From positions 1 through 47,613 of the IMG/VR virus record IMGVR_UViG_3300015373_000008: a stretch of 47,613 nt of DNA; one strand, given 5' to 3'. Shown piece after piece: positions 33,654 through 39,888 of the stretch (position 1 is the first letter of the stretch; each line of letters begins with the position of its first letter). Both the position numbers and the translations under genes were made by a program. The stretch comes from a virus. The notes under the pieces were generated by a model that did no database searches, was not told where the DNA came from, and saw only the letters and a program-made list of their open reading frames with translations.

Positions 33654-33983
33654 TCAACCGCCTCCTTCTGGGATGTAAGCATGTTTGTAGATCAGGTCGA
33701 GTTGATGCGCCTCCCTACACGATAGTGTGGCGCAGCACGGTTTGAACAGCAGGCCGAGTTTGGCGTACGGCTGCGGGTAGTTGAGACGACGCAGCCGGCG
33801 GTAGAGGGCGTAGTTAGGGTTCGGTGTGCTGTACTGTGCCTCGGCGCTGCAGAGCCGGAGTGTGAGTTGGGAGATGTTTGTGTTCCCACAGAGATAGCAG
33901 CGTGCACCTCCGGTGCCTCCGTAATGGAGGAGGCACTCTAGCTTGGACTTATAGTGTGACAGTTCGACAGCAAAGTTAGTCAC
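33654..33983 (-). CDS. Degenerate HNH-like protein
   Basis: A 109-aa protein from GTG 33983. CLLHYGGTGGARCYLCGNTN followed later by YRRLRRLNYPQPYAKLGLLF parallels phage HNH proteins of the kind LL..YGG..C..CG...L.IDHI...LYRWL...GYP.GYQVLC.NCN. The His residues of the IDH segment and the NCN/H motif are replaced (LRLC, KPCC), so nuclease activity is probably lost. Zinc-binding Cys remain. It may be decaying or reused as a DNA-binding protein. Confidence 0.6.
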   Translation of the reverse strand: MTNFAVELSHYKSKLECLLHYGGTGGARCYLCGNTNISQLTLRLCSAEAQYSTPNPNYALYRRLRRLNYPQPYAKLGLLFKPCCATLSCREAHQLDLIYKHAYIPEGGG

Positions 33984-34179
33984 GGTCGTCGTCCTCGGCT
34001 TCGCTGTTGAGGAATTCGGTGAGAGAGGTGGTCTCGTCGATGCACGCGGTTTTGCAGGTCTCGCAGGTGATGTCTTCGGGCGAAGCCCGGATGTCCTGCA
34101 GCCGAGTGTAAACGCGGCAGGCGGTATAAATTTCACCGAAGCGGGTGGGGTGTTCACCGGCGAGGGCGTAGTGGGTCAT
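33976..34179 (-). CDS. 67-aa protein with CxxC zinc motif
   Basis: ATG 34179 overlaps the upstream stop (ATGA). The sequence THYALAGEHPTRFGEIYTAC, then ITCETCKTAC carries a Cys cluster that could bind zinc, and ends in an acidic tail (AEDDDRD). Part of an early zinc-ribbon cluster. Function unknown. Confidence 0.6.
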   Translation of the reverse strand: MTHYALAGEHPTRFGEIYTACRVYTRLQDIRASPEDITCETCKTACIDETTSLTEFLNSEAEDDDRD

Positions 34180-34352
34180 TTCCTTAGCCTCCACTTCTGT
34201 TCGGTGGCCTCGTTGTGGTAACGGCACTGACCGACGGGCACGTCGAGGTTTTGACGGCCAGATTTGAACGTATGGGCGACGCTACCGCGAAGAGGAGGCA
34301 GTGTGCGTACACGTTTGATGCGGTTGCAGATGCTGCAGTAGAAACGTTTCAC
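34176..34352 (-). CDS. 58-aa zinc-ribbon protein
   Basis: A short ORF beginning at GTG 34352 within the previous stop (GTGA) and ending in an ATGA overlap, so it fits the operon perfectly. FYCSICNRIKRVRTLPPLRG and a later CRYHN suggest a CxxC...C..H zinc site. Without it a gap of about 170 bases would lie in an otherwise gapless operon. Confidence 0.6.
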   Translation of the reverse strand: MKRFYCSICNRIKRVRTLPPLRGSVAHTFKSGRQNLDVPVGQCRYHNEATEQKWRLRK

Positions 34353-34924
34353 TTTGTTTTGTCCTCGATAACGGGATAAGCGTGCACGCTCTGCATCTCG
34401 AAGGCGTCAGCTTCAAGTGCTTTGTTTACGATACGTTGTACGGCTTCTGTGGGGGAGCACGACAGTTCTACGCAGGCGTGGGCGAGCGCCGCGAGTTGCG
34501 GGAGGGTGAGGGTAAGCTTAACCGTGACGAGGTGTGGTGTGGAGCGGATGACTTCGTCCAGGGCGAGAGGGCCGTTGCTTTCGGCTACTGCTGGTGATGT
34601 GACTGTAGAAGCCGTAGTTTCAGCCCGCTTATCGGCCCAGTACTTCTTCATTCGGATACTCATTGCTTTACGTGCGGAGGGTGTCATGACTGCTTCCTTT
34701 CCTTTGCGACGAGGGATTTGTGGATATTCGTATGAGGGTTCCCAAATGATTTTTTCCCAGTTGGATTGGTTGTCGCTGCGGTCGATGGTGATCAGGCTGC
34801 AGTTTGTAGGACGGTTGTGGCGCAGAGCGAGAGGGAACGCCTCCTCTATACTGCGGAGGCGGACGGAGCGGAGTTCGCTGTGACCGGAGCCGTCGCTTTG
34901 CCAGTAGTGGAGGATGTACGACAT
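34349..34924 (-). CDS. Hypothetical basic protein
   Basis: A 191-aa protein (ATG 34924, or ATG 34933 nine bases upstream). The first 80 residues are a mixed domain (ILHYWQSDGSGHSELRSVRL). From about residue 80, TPSARKAMSIRMKKYWADKR is a familiar DNA-binding-like basic stretch that often starts small phage proteins, so an internal start (Met near 34684) is possible. The C-terminus is a short helical domain. Confidence 0.55.
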   Translation of the reverse strand: MSYILHYWQSDGSGHSELRSVRLRSIEEAFPLALRHNRPTNCSLITIDRSDNQSNWEKIIWEPSYEYPQIPRRKGKEAVMTPSARKAMSIRMKKYWADKRAETTASTVTSPAVAESNGPLALDEVIRSTPHLVTVKLTLTLPQLAALAHACVELSCSPTEAVQRIVNKALEADAFEMQSVHAYPVIEDKTK

Positions 34925-34925
34925 A

Positions 34926-35192
34926 CTACTCATAGTCCTTGAGACATTCTTCGTCTGCGTCGCGTAGGTCGGTTTGTGTCGCGAGTTCGCACAGCGAAGT
35001 GTGCAGTGCGGAGCCTATGATCTGCAGGGCAAGGGTTTTCGACATTTTGCCGTAGAGGTATGTTTGGATGATGTTTTGGAACTCCCGGATTTCGATACTT
35101 CCGACAGGTTCGCGCCATGTCCATGTGACGACAGTAGTGGGGTCGCTACCGGGCGTTGTGTACTCCGAACGGGTGAAGCCGTACAGATTCAT
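34926..35192 (-). CDS. Hypothetical 88-aa protein
   Basis: ATG 35192 follows the zinc-finger gene by one base with AAGGACT upstream. It shows an N-terminal beta part (WTWREPVGSIEIREF) and a helical C-terminus (MSKTLALQIIGSALHTSLCE). Function unknown; it lies in the early block. Confidence 0.58.
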   Translation of the reverse strand: MNLYGFTRSEYTTPGSDPTTVVTWTWREPVGSIEIREFQNIIQTYLYGKMSKTLALQIIGSALHTSLCELATQTDLRDADEECLKDYE

Positions 35193-35193
35193 T

Positions 35194-35655
35194 TTACTTC
35201 AGTCCTTTCTGCGCGGAACGCGCGCGTTTTGCGTACCACGTAGTGGCGCATTCGAGGCAGAGGCCCCCGGCGTAGCCGGTTGCTCGAGGTCGTTCTGGAT
35301 GACAACGCGCAAGAAGGCCGTCGGTCCGTTCAAAAGTGTCCGCTGGTCCTTCTTTGATGCAGAGCGAAAGGTTGCGCAGTTCTTGATCAGCCTGATCGCG
35401 TTTCTCCTCGTTAAGCCGGCCGCGAAGCGGCAGTTGAGCGTGAGCTCCTCGACGGCTGTAACGCAGGATAGTAGCCACCGCGAGTTGGTTTTGTGTGTAC
35501 AGTTCTGGTGCGGTTTTGTGGTGCCAGAGCATGACGCCTTTCGTGCGTTCGACATCGCCTTCGGCAAGTACACACTCCTTGCAGAGTTGTTCGTCCGGTA
35601 GAGCGAGGATGCGTGCGGGAGGGATTTCGTTCCCGCACTTGATACAGTGGCGCAT
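35194..35655 (-). CDS. DksA/TraR-type zinc-finger protein
   Basis: A 153-aa protein. Residues 4-28 match the DksA/TraR zinc finger (C4xxC7GxxIPxxR...C25xxC28). A second CxxC near the C-terminus (GGLCLECATT) suggests another ribbon. DksA/TraR proteins act on RNA polymerase through its secondary channel. Here the finger stands without the acidic coiled-coil tip, so transcription control is only suggested. GAGG lies six bases before ATG 35655. Confidence 0.68.
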   Translation of the reverse strand: MRHCIKCGNEIPPARILALPDEQLCKECVLAEGDVERTKGVMLWHHKTAPELYTQNQLAVATILRYSRRGAHAQLPLRGRLNEEKRDQADQELRNLSLCIKEGPADTFERTDGLLARCHPERPRATGYAGGLCLECATTWYAKRARSAQKGLK

Positions 35656-35656
35656 G

Positions 35657-35962
35657 TTACGCCTCTATCTCGTCTACCGAAGCCGGTTGTTCGTAGATCG
35701 AGATGTACGTAAAGTTCAGGTGTGAGGCTTGTTGACGGAGGCGAACTTCGGCGAGGTGCGCCTCCGCTTGTGACGCGAAGCTGAATTGCATGTCGCGGTG
35801 ACCGAAACCCGTGCCGGTACTGATCTCGGTGCCCGGCCAGCAGAGGTTTCGGCACAGTGTGTTGATGTGGAGCCATTCCTCCATGTCGAAACCCTGGCTG
35901 AAGTCACCGCGAAGCGGTACGGCGAGGTCGAGGATCCACTGTGTCTTCATGTTGTGTTGCAT
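35657..35962 (-). CDS. Hypothetical early protein
   Basis: A 101-aa protein. ATG 35962 is chosen because AAAGGA precedes it and the longer ATG at 36049 would begin almost at the predicted transcript start. The sequence (WILDLAVPLRGDFSQGFDME, then GFGHRDMQFSFASQAEAHLA) is mixed alpha/beta. No family is recognised. First gene behind P(36.06). Confidence 0.6.
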   Translation of the reverse strand: MQHNMKTQWILDLAVPLRGDFSQGFDMEEWLHINTLCRNLCWPGTEISTGTGFGHRDMQFSFASQAEAHLAEVRLRQQASHLNFTYISIYEQPASVDEIEA

Positions 35963-36059
35963 GAACCTGTCCTTTCGGTAACGAGGTTGATCTGCACGAA
36001 GTGCGAGCCGGATGTTTGGATATGTGTACCTTCCTTTCTCTATCTCCAATCATACGATA

Positions 36060-36088
36060 ATTATATTACAGACTGTTTTAGAAATCAA
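36060..36088 (-). promoter_or_regulatory. Sigma70-like promoter P(36.06)
   Basis: On the minus strand, TTGATT (36088-36083), 17 bases, TATAAT (36065-36060). It directs transcription towards 35962. Predicted start near 36053. Same architecture as P(36.8). Confidence 0.82.
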
Positions 36089-36104
36089 GGGGAAAATTGA
36101 CCCG

Positions 36105-36302
36105 CTATACGTTGGGACCTGAAGACATGGCGACTCGGTAGCCCTCCATGAAAGCTTTGGCTAGTTTGACAGCTGCGTGTGCAGCAATGTAGAGCTCGTC
36201 AGCAGAACAGAGCTCGTTCGGTGGGTCGCATATAACTACAATTGTCCACTGCTTACGAGGAGTAGTGCGGATTGTACAGACTCGGCTGTTGCTAGTAGTC
36301 AT
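36105..36302 (-). CDS. Hypothetical 65-aa protein
   Basis: ATG 36302 overlaps the end of the upstream gene by 11 bases. The product (QWTIVVICDPPNELCSADEL, then AAHAAVKLAKAFMEGYRVAM) is a beta strand followed by an amphipathic helix. It lies just before P(36.06). No family is recognised. Confidence 0.55.
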   Translation of the reverse strand: MTTSNSRVCTIRTTPRKQWTIVVICDPPNELCSADELYIAAHAAVKLAKAFMEGYRVAMSSGPNV

Positions 36303-36810
36303 AGTCTGAGAAGTCTTGGTCATCTGGATCCTCCGGAGGTTCTGGTTGCGATGTTGGAGGCTCGTCGTCAGGAAGGGTGATGCCCATGTTGAGTAGACCG
36401 GCGGCGGACTTCGCTTCGAGGCGACGGATGTCATCCGGCCACTCTTCGGGGTGGAACGGGTTTGCGTTGGCGACCTGCTTCGCTTTATCGTAAGATGTGC
36501 CAAGGTCCAGAGCGACTTTGTTGAAGTAGGGGATACTACCCTCGGCGTCGAACTTTCCCTCGTCTCGCATCTGCGCACGAACGATGCGGAGCAGCTCGAC
36601 GCGTTCGCGTATCTCCGCCATACACTCCTCAAACGACTTACCGGAGGCTCTGCTGAGTTCTTGGGCTGTTTCCTCCTCCTTTCGAGCGGCGTGGTATTTT
36701 TGCATGTAGAGTCGTTGTTTGTCTCGGTTCTTCTCTCTCCACTTCTTCCAGTACTCCTTCGTCCCAACCTTTACGTTTGGACCGAACTGTGATGTTCCCT
36801 TAGCCGGCAT
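36292..36810 (-). CDS. Charged early protein, packaging- or DNA-binding-like
   Basis: A 172-aa protein with a basic N-terminus (YWKKWREKNRDKQRLYMQKY), a helical middle (FEECMAEIRERVELLRIVRA) and an acidic, Pro-rich C-terminus ending DDQDFSDYDY. AAGGAGG precedes ATG 36810, which follows P(36.8). It resembles small terminase-like or HTH phage proteins only loosely. Function unknown. Confidence 0.62.
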   Translation of the reverse strand: MPAKGTSQFGPNVKVGTKEYWKKWREKNRDKQRLYMQKYHAARKEEETAQELSRASGKSFEECMAEIRERVELLRIVRAQMRDEGKFDAEGSIPYFNKVALDLGTSYDKAKQVANANPFHPEEWPDDIRRLEAKSAAGLLNMGITLPDDEPPTSQPEPPEDPDDQDFSDYDY

Positions 36811-36842
36811 TGTGATACCTCCTTCTTAATAGCTCTACAGTT

Positions 36843-36871
36843 ATTATACTTGAAAATGAACAAAAAATCAA
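36843..36871 (-). promoter_or_regulatory. Sigma70-like promoter P(36.8)
   Basis: On the minus strand, TTGATT (36871-36866), 17 bases, TATAAT (36848-36843), leading to the gene at 36810. It is the cleanest match of the set, with an A/T-rich spacer. Confidence 0.83.
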
Positions 36872-36907
36872 CCGGGTAGTCAGGCAGACGAGTTTGGGTG
36901 TACCGGC

Positions 36908-37114
36908 TCAGGCGGCGCACCGCGACGGCTCTTTGTGGATTTGGATGTAAGGAGTTAGATGTTGTGCCGCAATAATTACTATATATATAAGGAGGGGGGT
37001 CAATATATATATATACCTATTATAGTATACCTTGATATTGTTATTCTCATTAAGCATTAGGCATTCGGCAAGAACAAAGAACATGCAGAAACAAATCAAC
37101 AAATAGGCATTCTC
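36908..37114. other. AT-rich island, candidate origin or DNA-unwinding region
   Basis: About 200 bases dominated by A and T, with ATATATA runs at about 36979-37014, in a GC-rich genome. A 73-codon minus-strand frame here (hydrophobic, TTG start, no SD) is unlikely to be a gene. The block adjoins two copies of the ACGAACGTTCAGC repeat. An origin of replication or a regulatory spacer would fit; there is no direct evidence of function. Confidence 0.45.
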
Positions 37115-37127
37115 ACGAACGTTCAGC
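37115..37127 (+). repeat. ACGAACGTTCAGC repeat, copy 1
   Basis: A 13-base sequence containing the 8-base palindrome GAACGTTC. Copies 1 and 2 are exactly 40 bases apart; copy 3 is at 37978. It may be an operator or replication-protein site. Confidence 0.6.
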
Positions 37128-37154
37128 AATTCGCGGTGCGCCGCGGCGGCAGTA

Positions 37155-37167
37155 ACGAACGTTCAGC
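37155..37167 (+). repeat. ACGAACGTTCAGC repeat, copy 2
   Basis: Identical to copy 1 over 13 bases, next to the AT-rich island and followed by a GCTTCGC mini-hairpin word and the terminator-like hairpin. Confidence 0.6.
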
Positions 37168-37187
37168 GGGCTTCGCCGCCTGACGGC

Positions 37188-37213
37188 GGGAGGGCTCCCG
37201 TAGGAGCCCTCCC
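37188..37213 (-). terminator. Terminator-like hairpin after the 92-aa gene
   Basis: GGGAGGGCTCC and GGAGCCCTCCC form a perfect 11-base-pair stem with loop CGTA. A second small stem (CCGCC/GGCGG) abuts it. It lies seven bases beyond the minus-strand gene stop. No T-run. Confidence 0.55.
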
Positions 37214-37219
37214 TGGAGT

Positions 37220-37498
37220 TTACATCATGCTGCGGGGAATGTACCAGGCGTCGCTGGTGTAATGCTCTTCGAGGTAGGTGATGACCTTCAGCAGGTTCGG
37301 CGATTCGCGGAAGATCTCGCGTTGCTTCTCCCAGCCGTGGCCGAGAGCTAACGCGAGTCCGATGCTGTCGTACCACCCGTAAAGGTAGTGTTCGGCGTCA
37401 GACGGCTCACCGAACTCCGCGCGTAGTTCGTCGTCGATTGCCGAGAACTTACTGTTTTCCGTAGCACCTTTCCTCCGGAGTGTGAAGCAATTCGGCAT
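37220..37498 (-). CDS. Hypothetical 92-aa early protein
   Basis: ATG 37498 has AAAGGAC upstream. The sequence (FGEPSDAEHYLYGWYDSIGL, then REIFRESPNLLKVITYLEEH) is helical and acidic. It is flanked by hairpin terminators on both sides, and I see no own promoter, so it may be expressed by read-through from the 37.9 kb promoter. Function unknown. Confidence 0.6.
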   Translation of the reverse strand: MPNCFTLRRKGATENSKFSAIDDELRAEFGEPSDAEHYLYGWYDSIGLALALGHGWEKQREIFRESPNLLKVITYLEEHYTSDAWYIPRSMM

Positions 37499-37524
37499 TG
37501 TCCCGTCCTTTCGGATCGAGTTGC

Positions 37525-37549
37525 GGGAGGCGGTACGCAGCCGCCTCCC
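37525..37549 (-). terminator. Terminator-like hairpin after the 89-aa gene
   Basis: GGGAGGCGG and CCGCCTCCC form a perfect nine-base stem with a seven-base loop between two early minus-strand genes. No U-run follows, so partial read-through is likely. Confidence 0.5.
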
Positions 37550-37561
37550 TAGGTTACCGCA

Positions 37562-37831
37562 CTACGCCTTCTTGATGAGCCGCGGCTCCGCCGCCTTCGC
37601 AGCCTTCTCCTTCATCTCCGCTTCAGCCTTCGCCTTGGCTTCGGCGAGGAGCTGCTTGTAGCGCGGATCTTCCCGCGCCATCTTGTTCACCTCCTGCTTC
37701 GTCGCGTTGTACGTCTTCCGGAACTCGCGGTTCGCCGCGAACTGGCTCAGCCAGCTGAGCACCGTCTCGGTACCGAGTTCCTTCACCGCCGACTCGACCG
37801 ACTGCCACCGCAACACAACCTGCTTCGCCAT
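37562..37831 (-). CDS. Early charged protein, paralogue A
   Basis: An 89-aa helical protein. Residues FRKTYNATKQEVNKMAREDP and a Lys/Ala/Glu-rich tail align with the 74-aa product at 38038-38262 (YRKKYNAIKNELNREVRNDP), showing a duplication. AAGGAGG precedes ATG, and promoter P(37.9) lies about 70 bases upstream. C-ending codons suggest high expression. Early host take-over is inferred from promoter position only. Confidence 0.65.
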   Translation of the reverse strand: MAKQVVLRWQSVESAVKELGTETVLSWLSQFAANREFRKTYNATKQEVNKMAREDPRYKQLLAEAKAKAEAEMKEKAAKAAEPRLIKKA

Positions 37832-37900
37832 AACGAACCTCCTTGGCGTCGCTACGCGGAATGCGTAACGATGTAAGCTCTATCTCAAGCTTACACCTAT

Positions 37901-37929
37901 ATTATACTTCCGTTTAAGATTGAAAGCAA
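37901..37929 (-). promoter_or_regulatory. Sigma70-like promoter P(37.9)
   Basis: On the minus strand, TTGCTT (37929-37924), 17 bases, TATAAT (37906-37901), reading towards the 89-aa gene. Confidence 0.78.
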
Positions 37930-37977
37930 CAGGAAAATTCAACTGCACTCCGGCGAAGCGCGCCGCCGGCGAAGCCG

Positions 37978-37990
37978 ACGAACGTTCAGC
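37978..37990 (+). repeat. ACGAACGTTCAGC repeat, copy 3
   Basis: Third identical copy, about 820 bases from copy 2. It lies just after a pair of GCGAAGC words (37952-37975) and before the terminator at 38011-38034. Confidence 0.58.
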
Positions 37991-38010
37991 GGAGGGGGCT
38001 TCGGCACGAA

Positions 38011-38034
38011 GAAAAGGGCCTTCGGGCCCCTTTC
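38011..38034 (-). terminator. Intrinsic terminator, bidirectional
   Basis: GAAAAGGGCC and GGCCCCTTTC form a ten-base stem with one mismatch and a TTCG tetraloop. On the minus strand the stem is followed by T-rich sequence (CCCTTTTCTT), placed right after the 74-aa gene stop; on the plus strand it ends in TTTCTT. Confidence 0.68.
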
Positions 38035-38037
38035 TTC

Positions 38038-38262
38038 CTACGCCGACTGCTTCGCGAGCTTGGCCTCAACCTTCCGCTTCGCGGCCTCCTTCAACGCCTT
38101 GAGCCGCGGATCGTTCCGCACCTCACGGTTGAGTTCGTTCTTGATGGCGTTGTACTTCTTGCGGTAGGCGTCGTTCTCGATCCGCTGCTCGATCCAGTGG
38201 ACGATACGCTCCTCACCGTGCGCCTTCACGAACGCCGCCAACTTCTCTGTGTTGCTCGCCAT
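38038..38262 (-). CDS. Early charged protein, paralogue B
   Basis: A 74-aa helical protein related to the 89-aa product at 37562. It is the first gene of the minus-strand early region and has its own promoter (38314-38342) and terminator (38011-38034). AAGGAGG precedes ATG 38262. Strong expression and small charged character suggest an early host-interacting protein. Function unknown. Confidence 0.65.
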   Translation of the reverse strand: MASNTEKLAAFVKAHGEERIVHWIEQRIENDAYRKKYNAIKNELNREVRNDPRLKALKEAAKRKVEAKLAKQSA

Positions 38263-38313
38263 AACGAACCTCCTTGTTCCGGATACAGCGGAATGCTGTA
38301 TCGAACAAAAAAT

Positions 38314-38342
38314 ATTATACTACAGGCGCGAAGCGCAAAGCA
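38314..38342 (-). promoter_or_regulatory. Early promoter P(38.3)
   Basis: TATAAT (38319-38314) with a weaker -35 TGCTTT (38342-38337) 17 bases upstream on the minus strand. It overlaps a GCGCGAAGCGC mini-hairpin in the spacer. It drives the first early gene. Confidence 0.65.
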
Positions 38343-38412
38343 CTTTATATCGTAAAGGGGAATCATTCCCATTTTTGAGGGTCGTAACGTCTGAAATGAA
38401 CGTCCGGCGAAG

Positions 38413-38451
38413 CCGGCCCCCCCCGTCCGGACCGGCCGCGCGGGGGGCCGG
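38413..38451. other. GC-rich palindromic element in the divergent region
   Basis: CCGGCCCCCC (38413-38422) pairs with GGGGGGCCGG (38442-38451), and the loop holds the palindrome GTCCGGAC. It lies between the divergent early and late promoters, just before the HNH/terminase genes. It could separate transcription units or be a recognition element. No function is shown. Confidence 0.5.
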
Positions 38452-38507
38452 GGTAGTCCAGTCTTCTATTTGGAGGGGGTTTCGCATCCGAACTTGAACT
38501 GAGACGG

Positions 38508-38536
38508 AGCTTTTCAAACGCGAAATAGGGTATAAT
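38508..38536 (+). promoter_or_regulatory. Plus-strand promoter candidate for the packaging genes
   Basis: TATAAT at 38531-38536, 26 bases before ATG 38562. The -35 region (AGCTTT, 17 bases upstream) is a poor match, so activation may need a phage or host factor, as expected for late genes. Confidence 0.58.
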
Positions 38537-38561
38537 ATCCCCAGTCTAGAGGAAACCTTGT

Positions 38562-38936
38562 ATGGCCGCGCACTTGCTCTGGTTTCGGAAGTGGGTACTC
38601 TATAAAACGTTCAGGAACGCGGTCCTCGACGTCTACGGAGGAGTCTGCCGCGTTTGTGGCGAAGCGGATAAGACTAAGCTAGTCCTTCACCACGTCTACG
38701 GCGACGGCGAAGCAGATCGACGTGGATGGCGAGGGATGAGAAACATGGGAGGTCATCCAGGAATGAAGCACTTAGCTTCAAAGTGCTTCCCACCTGGACG
38801 CTGCGTCCTTTGCTACGGGTGCCACGGCTTGATACACCGAACCGGCCGGAACCTCAAACCCCTCTTCGCGATGATCCCCAAGATACAAGAGAAGGAAGCC
38901 GCGATCCTTAAGGAAGCCGGTATCCGTGCCATCTGA
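38562..38936 (+). CDS. HNH endonuclease
   Basis: A 124-aa protein with GAGGAA eight bases upstream. Cys29 and Cys32, His43-His44 (VLHHVYGDG) and Cys84, Cys87, His88 and His92 (CVLCYGCHGLIH) give a zinc-finger HNH nuclease. HNH proteins next to terminase genes assist terminase cleavage in several phages, which fits this position. A homing-type endonuclease is the alternative. Confidence 0.78.
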   Translation: MAAHLLWFRKWVLYKTFRNAVLDVYGGVCRVCGEADKTKLVLHHVYGDGEADRRGWRGMRNMGGHPGMKHLASKCFPPGRCVLCYGCHGLIHRTGRNLKPLFAMIPKIQEKEAAILKEAGIRAI

Positions 38937-39441
38937 ACCGTTTCCTCACCCGGTCCGAACCGAGTGGAAAATACTCGCGTTGCTCCGCCGAGATAATCCA
39001 GGGATCACCTACGCCGAGCTCGGTCGCCAGCTCGGCGTCTCTCACCTCACCATAATGCATTGGACGCGGAAGCCGCTGTACCAGTCCTACGAGAATTGGC
39101 TCATCAACGCGACGTACGACAACACCCCGCTCGCGTTGAAGCGGACTCGCGCTGAGGTGAAGTATCAACTGGATGAGTTTGCCGAGGAGATGCTGGAGCG
39201 GCTCCGTGACATTGTCGAAACGTCGGGCGACGAGCGCTTGATCGCCCAGATAGGGTTCGACGTGCTAGACCGAGCAGGCTACAGCGAACCGAAGAGGGAT
39301 GCGAACAGACCAATTAACGTCGTGTTAACGACGGAACTGCTTGCACAACTAGCCCGCCGGGCGCAAGAGGCAGTTGCAGCACCCGACTTAATCGAGGCGA
39401 CGCCGGACTGTATTGATGTACCGAAGGTAAGCCATGCCTAG
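38926..39441 (+). CDS. Terminase small subunit
   Basis: A 171-aa protein from GTG 38926. An HTH (GITYAELGRQLGVSHLTIMHW, about 26-46) would recognise the packaging site. Helices with RTRAEVKYQLDEFAEEMLER follow, and the C-terminus is charged. It overlaps the HNH gene and precedes the large terminase cluster. The call rests on HTH plus position. Confidence 0.72.
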   Translation: MPSEPFPHPVRTEWKILALLRRDNPGITYAELGRQLGVSHLTIMHWTRKPLYQSYENWLINATYDNTPLALKRTRAEVKYQLDEFAEEMLERLRDIVETSGDERLIAQIGFDVLDRAGYSEPKRDANRPINVVLTTELLAQLARRAQEAVAAPDLIEATPDCIDVPKVSHA

Positions 39442-39871
39442 TATTGACCGCCTACAAGCTCTTGACGTGTATGGTAATCTTATGCCCTTTCCATCTGAGC
39501 TACTGAAGCAGGCCACGCTATCGCTGTCGGGAGCTGCGATCCATGCGGCGGTACAGGCTTGGCAGAATCCTGAGCAGGTTCCGATCATCATAACGAGGGT
39601 CATCCTAGACCTTACAACCGTCGCAACGGCCGCGGCGACACTGGACATCGGCACGACGGCGACCAGCGCGACGACGCTTAGCGATAACCTCATCGACGGA
39701 CCTGATGTACACACCGCTGCAGGCCTATTCGACAACATAAACGACGCTGGGACGAATGGCCTAGCTAAGGTCAAGCTAGCTGTGGGGAAGTGGCTAACTG
39801 TCGCGGAGGCGTCGGGCAACGCGACAGGCCTCGTCGGTACACTATACATCCACTACGTCCTCGCCGGTTAA
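39434..39871 (+). CDS. Small structural-like protein between terminase subunits
   Basis: A 145-aa Ala/Thr-rich beta protein (IITRVILDLTTVATAAATLD, then FDNINDAGTNGLAKVKLAVG). The pattern is known from small phage virion components of unknown function. It starts within the terminase small subunit gene. A decoration or capsid accessory role is likely. Confidence 0.62.
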   Translation: MPSIDRLQALDVYGNLMPFPSELLKQATLSLSGAAIHAAVQAWQNPEQVPIIITRVILDLTTVATAAATLDIGTTATSATTLSDNLIDGPDVHTAAGLFDNINDAGTNGLAKVKLAVGKWLTVAEASGNATGLVGTLYIHYVLAG

Positions 39872-39888
39872 GCTACACAGGGCGCGTT

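Noticed and set aside
36303-36767. N-terminal part of a 220-codon frame ending at 36105
   Set aside because: Shadow of the 172-aa gene; only the last 65 codons from ATG 36302 are believable.
36908-37129. 73-codon hydrophobic minus-strand ORF
   Set aside because: TTG start, no SD, runs through AT-rich DNA and the 13-base repeat; better explained as non-coding.
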